From the NCBI GenBank assembly GCA_947568835.1, contig OX387602.1, positions 27,021,021-27,085,020 on the forward strand: a stretch of DNA of 64,000 nucleotides, read 5' to 3'. Source of the DNA: Protonemura montana. Its lineage: Eukaryota; Arthropoda; Insecta; Plecoptera; Nemouridae. The translations under genes were made by a program, and so were the position numbers. A model generated the notes under the pieces. The model saw only the letters and a program-made list of their open reading frames with translations, did no database searches and was not told the DNA's origin. Positions 59,901-64,000 of the stretch are shown piece after piece. Numbering within the stretch: the first letter of the stretch is position 1; every line of letters starts with the position of its first letter.

Positions 59901-62900
59901 TAGGTCAGAGCTGTGGAGATCCTAGATTTTTGTAGTGAGATATTGAATTTGTTGTCAAGATAGGTATTCATAATTTCATATCTCTTATTGGTGCCGCTTC
60001 GTGTGTCAAATGATAAATCTTGAATCAATAAAGAAAATATACGTTTGCTCAACACAATATTGGTCGTACCCAGATATTGGCAAATAGATAAGATTGTACA
60101 TTATATTGATAAAGGTGCATTTCTTGGTAAGAAACATAGGACATGTGCTTATAACATTCACTATTTGCTGTTGCAACGTCTACAAACTCAAATAATAATA
60201 CGGTCTAACGAGGCCTACATGGTCTAACCACACGCTGTCATGTCACTTTGTGTCCAAATACTGCTCGCGAAATTTCCCATGTGGCGTCTCATCCATTCCT
60301 CGTCGTTACAACAATTGACTGTGTTTATTTTCCCAGCTCTTTCCCGCTGCTTTCTCATGGAGGAAATTAAATTAAAGGATGTTTACAAAGATCTGACAAG
60401 CTCGCCGGGGAATCTTTTTGTATCAACTCTAAAGAAACAGTTGTTCAAATAATGGGGAAATAAAGACTCATATGTTGCATTTCACTCCGAAATAAAGAAG
60501 ATTGTTCTGCGTTGTGGCGCAGGCTATCAGAGACAGCGCTCCGTCAATTGCTGATTAGCCACATGTTGATGAGATGTCCAAATAAACAAGCATCCACTGC
60601 TTTCGTCTTCATCGATTGACAATCTGCAAACACTCCGCCAGTGCCATCATGCCATCGTGAAAGATTTAATTCTGAAAGATTTAGGGGTTTAGCAATCCCA
60701 CTCTTTTTTGGCCGCTCGGGAATGCATAAGTAATATGCACATCGCCCCGTCTTCACATTCGGTAACAATGGCAGGGAGTCGTACGGTAGTTGATTGGGGT
60801 TTACTTCCCTATCTAATTTAGGACATCTCCTTTATAGGAGTGGGTTTAATAACCATCCATGGGGCTCTCAACTTCGACATCCAATTGTTTGAAACGGGCG
60901 CGTGGGAGGGCAGAGACCGCATGCGAGTCGTCCTAACCGCAGTAAGAAAAAGCAACGTCGTTTTCACTTTTCAATTTCAACCGTCTTTTATGCAGCTCGC
61001 ATTGCAGCATGCCGCCGCATACTGATGGCATTTGACAAAACCGAACAGCATCGTCATTCTAACCGCGCTTACAGCTCACTACTCTTATGTCAAACTTGCT
61101 AGTTTGACTAAACAAACTTACCGCACGCAATGCAGAATTCCATGGATATACTATTGGTGCCCAACTGAACGATCGCCAGGAACAAATAAGCCACGATCAA
61201 ACTCAAGACATGGCTCATCAGACTTTTCCCGTGGAGATTCCGCAGCTCAGGAATGATCGCATAGACGACGAACGTGGCGATGAGGAAGGGTTCCGACACC
61301 AGCATCCCAAGCGGGTACAAAATACCAGAAGCGACGTTAACGTGTGGCGTCTCGATTCCTTCGGGGAAGCAATGAAATGGCACGATATCGACATTGTCAG
61401 GGTCATTGATCACCAATTCATGGCAGTAAGATGCCGGACTTGCCGTAATATTGCTGGCTTCGATCATTATGTGTAAATACCCTTTTTTGTCGATGACGAA
61501 ATTGTCCGTAGGTTCCAACATGTATTTACCATGTTTACACGAGTCTCCGTAAAGAATATGGAAGGAAGGATATTCTTCGGTTACCCCTAGGTCGCTAATA
61601 TTTGGGCGAAACGGGTCAAGCATCGAATGATTCGAATACACACAACCACTTCCTGTCATGTCAATTCGATGATCTTTCTGACAACACTTCCTGATGCATT
61701 CTTTCAGTCTACAAACACATCCCCTAAGCACACGCGTCCGGTTTTCTGACTCTTCCTCCCAGAAAAATCCCGGGGGATAGACGATACCGTCATCCGCCAG
61801 AAGGCTGCCATTGGGGAGATGCCGACCTCCTGAAATTTCCATGCTCAGCTCGATTTCACACGGGGCCTGTGTCACGGAGAGGAGATCTGACGAGCACGCC
61901 ACCGGGCACATACAGAGGGAACACAAGAGCGCGACGAGGACGGCGGCGGCGCATCCTTCCATGCTGCAGGATCCACACACGACGAACGCCACAATGCTAC
62001 TGCTCGATAGAGCGAAACTCTCTCCCGCTCATTGTAGAGCGGCCCTTATCGCACAGCCTTGACTGGCAGACTATTGTATGAGGAGATGGTCGCAAATCGC
62101 AAAGCTTACTTGGACAACACCTCCGTTGCTTTCATACCGGTCTGCCTACTTACCTGGATGGCTCGGACGAGCAGTTGGTATCTTCAGTTTGCATTCCATC
62201 TTTTATTACATGTTATTTTGATCGATCGTGTCATTTCCTCAGTCATAATGATGCCGTGGTGCCGACAGCGAGCGGCAAGTAGTGAATGGCATGTAGTGGG
62301 AAACCCTAACAGGCGAGGAAAAGCGCTAACTGGCCAGTGAAAATCACGACCTATGCCAATGTAACGAGACCGCGTGTGAGAGTGTGGGGCGGAGCGCCGG
62401 GGGACTGAACTCACGACCAGCGGACTAGATGGGAAGATCCATAATAGATAGCGTGTAGACAAGTGGACGGGCAGTAAATCGCATAGGCACACCGCGAGCG
62501 TGCCAAAATTCAGCACCCCCTCCTGCTGAGGGGGTATATGTTCATTCACTCAATAGCATGCTGCTTCAAGCTCCATCAGTGCGTCAAGCATATTTTTTCA
62601 GCCTTCAACAAATTATTCGAGTTATGCATTCTATGTTTCTGTAAAACTTAGTATTTTAAAAGTACACATGCAGTGAACTCTACGCTACCGTATTAATAGA
62701 GTTGCGAAAATTCAGAAAAATGTCCTTGGTGTGGGGCTCTCACTAGCCCTGCAGATTCTCGCGATACCATCGAGCGATGTCTGACTTTGCGGGGATGACA
62801 ATTTGCATTCTTAACTCGAATGTCTTTCCGGTAAGCCGAGTGCCAACTTACCCGCGGAAACGCAGAATGCGTTGTTGTCTACGATGTCCAGCTGCACGAT

Positions 62901-63683
62901 GGCTAAGAAGAAGTAGGCGATGAAGATGCTAGTGCAGTGGCTCATCAAGTTCTTGCCGTGGATGTTGCGCAGCTCGGGGACGATGCCATACACGAAGAAG
63001 GTGGCAATGAGGAACGGTTCTGAAATGATCATGCCGATCGCGAACACGGAGTACGTCCAGTGCCTTTCCTCGGGCACCGGCTGCGGGGGAATACATTGCA
63101 GCATAGCTACCCTTGCACTTTCATTCTGGACGACCAAGTCCACGCAAAAGTCGTCTGCAACCGTCTTGTAGGTGAAGTTAGTCTCCTGGTCCAAGTAGTG
63201 CCACTCTCCCTGCTCGTCAACGTGAAAGATCTCTTGGGGACCCAACGGGAACATGCCGATGTTGCCGCACATGTGCCCGAACAACATATGATGCTCGGAA
63301 AATTGCTCATCATCCTGGACTCTAGTCACATTGGCCAGGTGTTCTTGCAGAGCTGGGTGCTTCGTTGACGCACACTCGTAGCCGTTCACTTTGTAGACGT
63401 GGTCGTGAGGACAACACTTTCGTATGCAGCTCTTAACGCGACACACGCAACCACGCGCCACGTTCGGCGATAACGTCTCCCAGTACAGATGTGGCGGGAA
63501 TAGGAGTCCGTCAGTTGACAGGAGACTGCCGTTCTCCAACCGCGTCCCGCCGCGAATTTCGACGGTTGACGCTTCGTTGCAAGGCCTCGTAGGTTCTGTG
63601 GTCCTAGTGGTTTCTTCGTAGGATGCCGTTGACAAGAGCGTTACGATGAGCAGCACGAGGACGGGGTGTCTTCGGCGGAGCAT
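53983..63683 (-). CDS. Methuselah-like family B GPCR with alternative first exons
   Basis: Shared downstream exons: 59665-59587 (TM3, [15 protein letters not shown]), 57337-57153 (intracellular loop 2, TM4, extracellular loop 2), 54924-54747 (TM5, [19 protein letters not shown]) and 54322-53983 (TM6, TM7, Ser/Asn-rich tail ending VARNA). Either of two first exons (63683-62852 or 61992-61122) joins in phase 1. Totals are 1614 nt (537 residues) or 1653 nt (up to 550). Each first exon carries signal peptide, Methuselah ectodomain, TM1 and TM2. The cysteine block GCVCR-K-CIRKCC is diagnostic of the Methuselah ectodomain. Methuselah-type receptors signal at the plasma membrane in stress, ageing and development; the ligand is unknown here. 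Large introns hold two 5S-like SINEs and a LINE fragment. Whether both first exons are used needs transcripts. Confidence 0.88.
55322..55575 (+). mobile_element. 5S-like SINE, copy c
   Basis: GAAACACCGGTTCTCATGAG, AAAGTTAAGCAACACTACG and GGTATTGGGTGGGTGACCAT reproduce the 5S box A and box C spacing. TACATATGACCAGTTCTG and CATTCGCCTCCGGGCGAGG follow. It lies in the intron between the TM4 and TM5 exons of the Methuselah-like gene, on the opposite strand. Confidence 0.75.
55576..56870. other. Intron of the Methuselah-like gene
   Basis: About 1.3 kb between two SINE copies. No gene or further repeat recognised. Confidence 0.5.
56871..57092 (-). mobile_element. 5S-like SINE, copy d (reverse)
   Basis: Read on the minus strand: TATTGGATGGGTGACCATTA, TACACATGACCAGCTCTG, then a tail with AGGGACGTTAAGCCGGTGAT, the same tail block as copy b. 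The 5S box A part of the head is lacking or diverged. Same intron as copy c. Confidence 0.65.
57338..58823. other. Intron between TM3 and TM4 exons, first part
   Basis: About 1.5 kb with no recognised gene, RNA or repeat. A LINE remnant follows at 58824. Confidence 0.45.
58824..59130 (+). mobile_element. LINE ORF2 C-terminal fragment
   Basis: A plus-strand 99-codon frame reads [12 protein letters not shown], then [20 protein letters not shown] and [10 protein letters not shown]. This is the R-(N)-T-R-N-xNL, GxRSxxYxGPxLWNSLP and FKxxLKxxLL ending of non-LTR retrotransposon polymerases. It is 5'-truncated, opposite in direction to the Methuselah-like gene, in its intron. It differs from the LINE end at 9215-9760, so a second LINE lineage is present. 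Confidence 0.65.
59666..61121. other. Intron between the proximal ectodomain exon and the TM3 exon
   Basis: About 1.45 kb. No gene, repeat or RNA recognised. Confidence 0.5.
61122..61992 (-). CDS. Alternative first exon 1b (proximal) of the Methuselah-like gene
   Basis: The open frame starts at 61992 (MAFVVCGSC); a second ATG at 61962 ([19 protein letters not shown]) begins directly with a good signal peptide and is the likelier start. The ectodomain runs from [12 protein letters not shown] through [18 protein letters not shown], with further cysteines and N-glycosylation sites (NRT, NHS, NIS, NIT). TM1 ([19 protein letters not shown]) and TM2 ([16 protein letters not shown]) close the exon. 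It ends TGCG|GTAAGT, phase 1, matching the TM3 exon. Confidence 0.87.
61993..62851. promoter_or_regulatory. Upstream region of exon 1b, with a CpG-rich part
   Basis: About 860 bp between the two first exons. The 62250-62500 part is noticeably richer in C, G and CpG than the surrounding introns, as expected of a separate promoter for exon 1b. No TATA box recognised. The promoter call is positional. Confidence 0.4.
62852..63683 (-). CDS. Alternative first exon 1a (distal) of the Methuselah-like gene
   Basis: Starts [20 protein letters not shown], a clear signal peptide. The ectodomain has [33 protein letters not shown] and several N-glycosylation sites (NGS, NVT, NFT, NES). TM1 is [20 protein letters not shown] and TM2 [16 protein letters not shown]. 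It ends GCGG|GTAAGT, the same phase and protein position as exon 1b. The TM1-TM2 part is close to 1b, while the ectodomain is much more diverged. Confidence 0.87.
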
Positions 63684-64000
63684 GGTCGGTGGACGGCGAG
63701 TGGCCGGCCACTGTGACTCTTCTAGCTCTCGGGGCTAACACCTTGGCCGATCACCCATCCACGAGAGGCGATTGGAGGATAGAGCGCCACACGCGCCGAA
63801 CGCCTCGATGTCACCGGGGCGCCGCTGCTGTGGGTGGAGGGTTGGTCGCGGTGTCGGCGTCGGCGTCTGGAGCAAGCGGCGACCGCAGAAACACTGGCAC
63901 GCTAGGGGACGGACGCGTCAAGGGAAACGCATTTCCGTGGGCCACGTTAGTAAAGGCACTAGATTATAATTAGTAAAACAAATGTTAGCATAATATTTAT
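63684..64000. promoter_or_regulatory. Region upstream of exon 1a, CpG-rich
   Basis: About 280 bp directly before the start codon are rich in CpG, in contrast to the AT-rich surroundings, then AT-rich DNA to the window end. Likely 5' UTR and promoter by position. Confidence 0.4.

Overview
This is a eukaryotic, almost certainly arthropod, nuclear segment. The genes are split by GT-AG introns, the intergenic and intronic DNA is AT-rich, and the exons of conserved genes are GC-richer. A Methuselah-type receptor, brachyurin-type S1 proteases with gut-protease architecture, and Prp8 with insect-like protein sequence point to an insect or another pancrustacean. I cannot name the species.

Layout: 1-626 holds two exons of an unidentified minus-strand gene that runs off the left edge. 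2591-6530 (minus) is mRpS23, whose introns carry a 1.15-kb inverted-repeat element and a smaller MITE-like element. 6966-8818 (minus) is a DNAJB13-like J protein. 9215-9760 is a LINE 3' end. 10339-11335 (plus) is deoxyhypusine hydroxylase (DOHH). 11503-25283 (minus) is a tandem cluster of four seven-exon serine protease genes; the first two are a recent 3.8-kb segmental duplication. 26494-26934 is a long foldback element. 27089-32504 (minus) is HPS4 (BLOC-3 subunit), with a decayed THAP-type DNA transposon and a 5S-SINE piece in its last intron. 32958-35057 (plus) is TRIAP1/Mdm35 with two tandem versions of its CHCH exon. 35534-36935 (minus) is C1QBP/p32. 37656-50538 (plus) is the spliceosomal factor Prp8 in 22 coding exons; the summed exons give an intact 2390-residue frame. 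50539-53982 is repeat-rich intergenic DNA with a 5S-SINE and a near-perfect hairpin. 53983-63683 (minus) is a Methuselah-like GPCR with two alternative ectodomain first exons joined to one set of four downstream exons.

How the genes relate: most are unrelated housekeeping genes packed head-to-head (HPS4/TRIAP1 and p32/Prp8 share promoter regions) or tail-to-tail (DOHH/protease 1, TRIAP1/p32). mRpS23, TRIAP1 and p32 are all mitochondrial, but nothing here shows co-regulation. The protease cluster is the only locally expanded family.

The two most interesting observations are alternative-exon arrangements. One is the Methuselah-like locus, where two complete ligand-binding modules can feed one signalling core. 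The other is the duplicated TRIAP1 first coding exon, where the copies are too close together to be spliced to each other. Other notable points are a protease copy with an altered oxyanion-hole glycine and activation site, a J protein without HPD, a GC-AG intron in Prp8, and several inverted-repeat families including a SINE with a 5S rRNA-like promoter. All coordinates and splice sites were read by eye. Frame closure across exons was checked for every multi-exon gene that is complete in the window.
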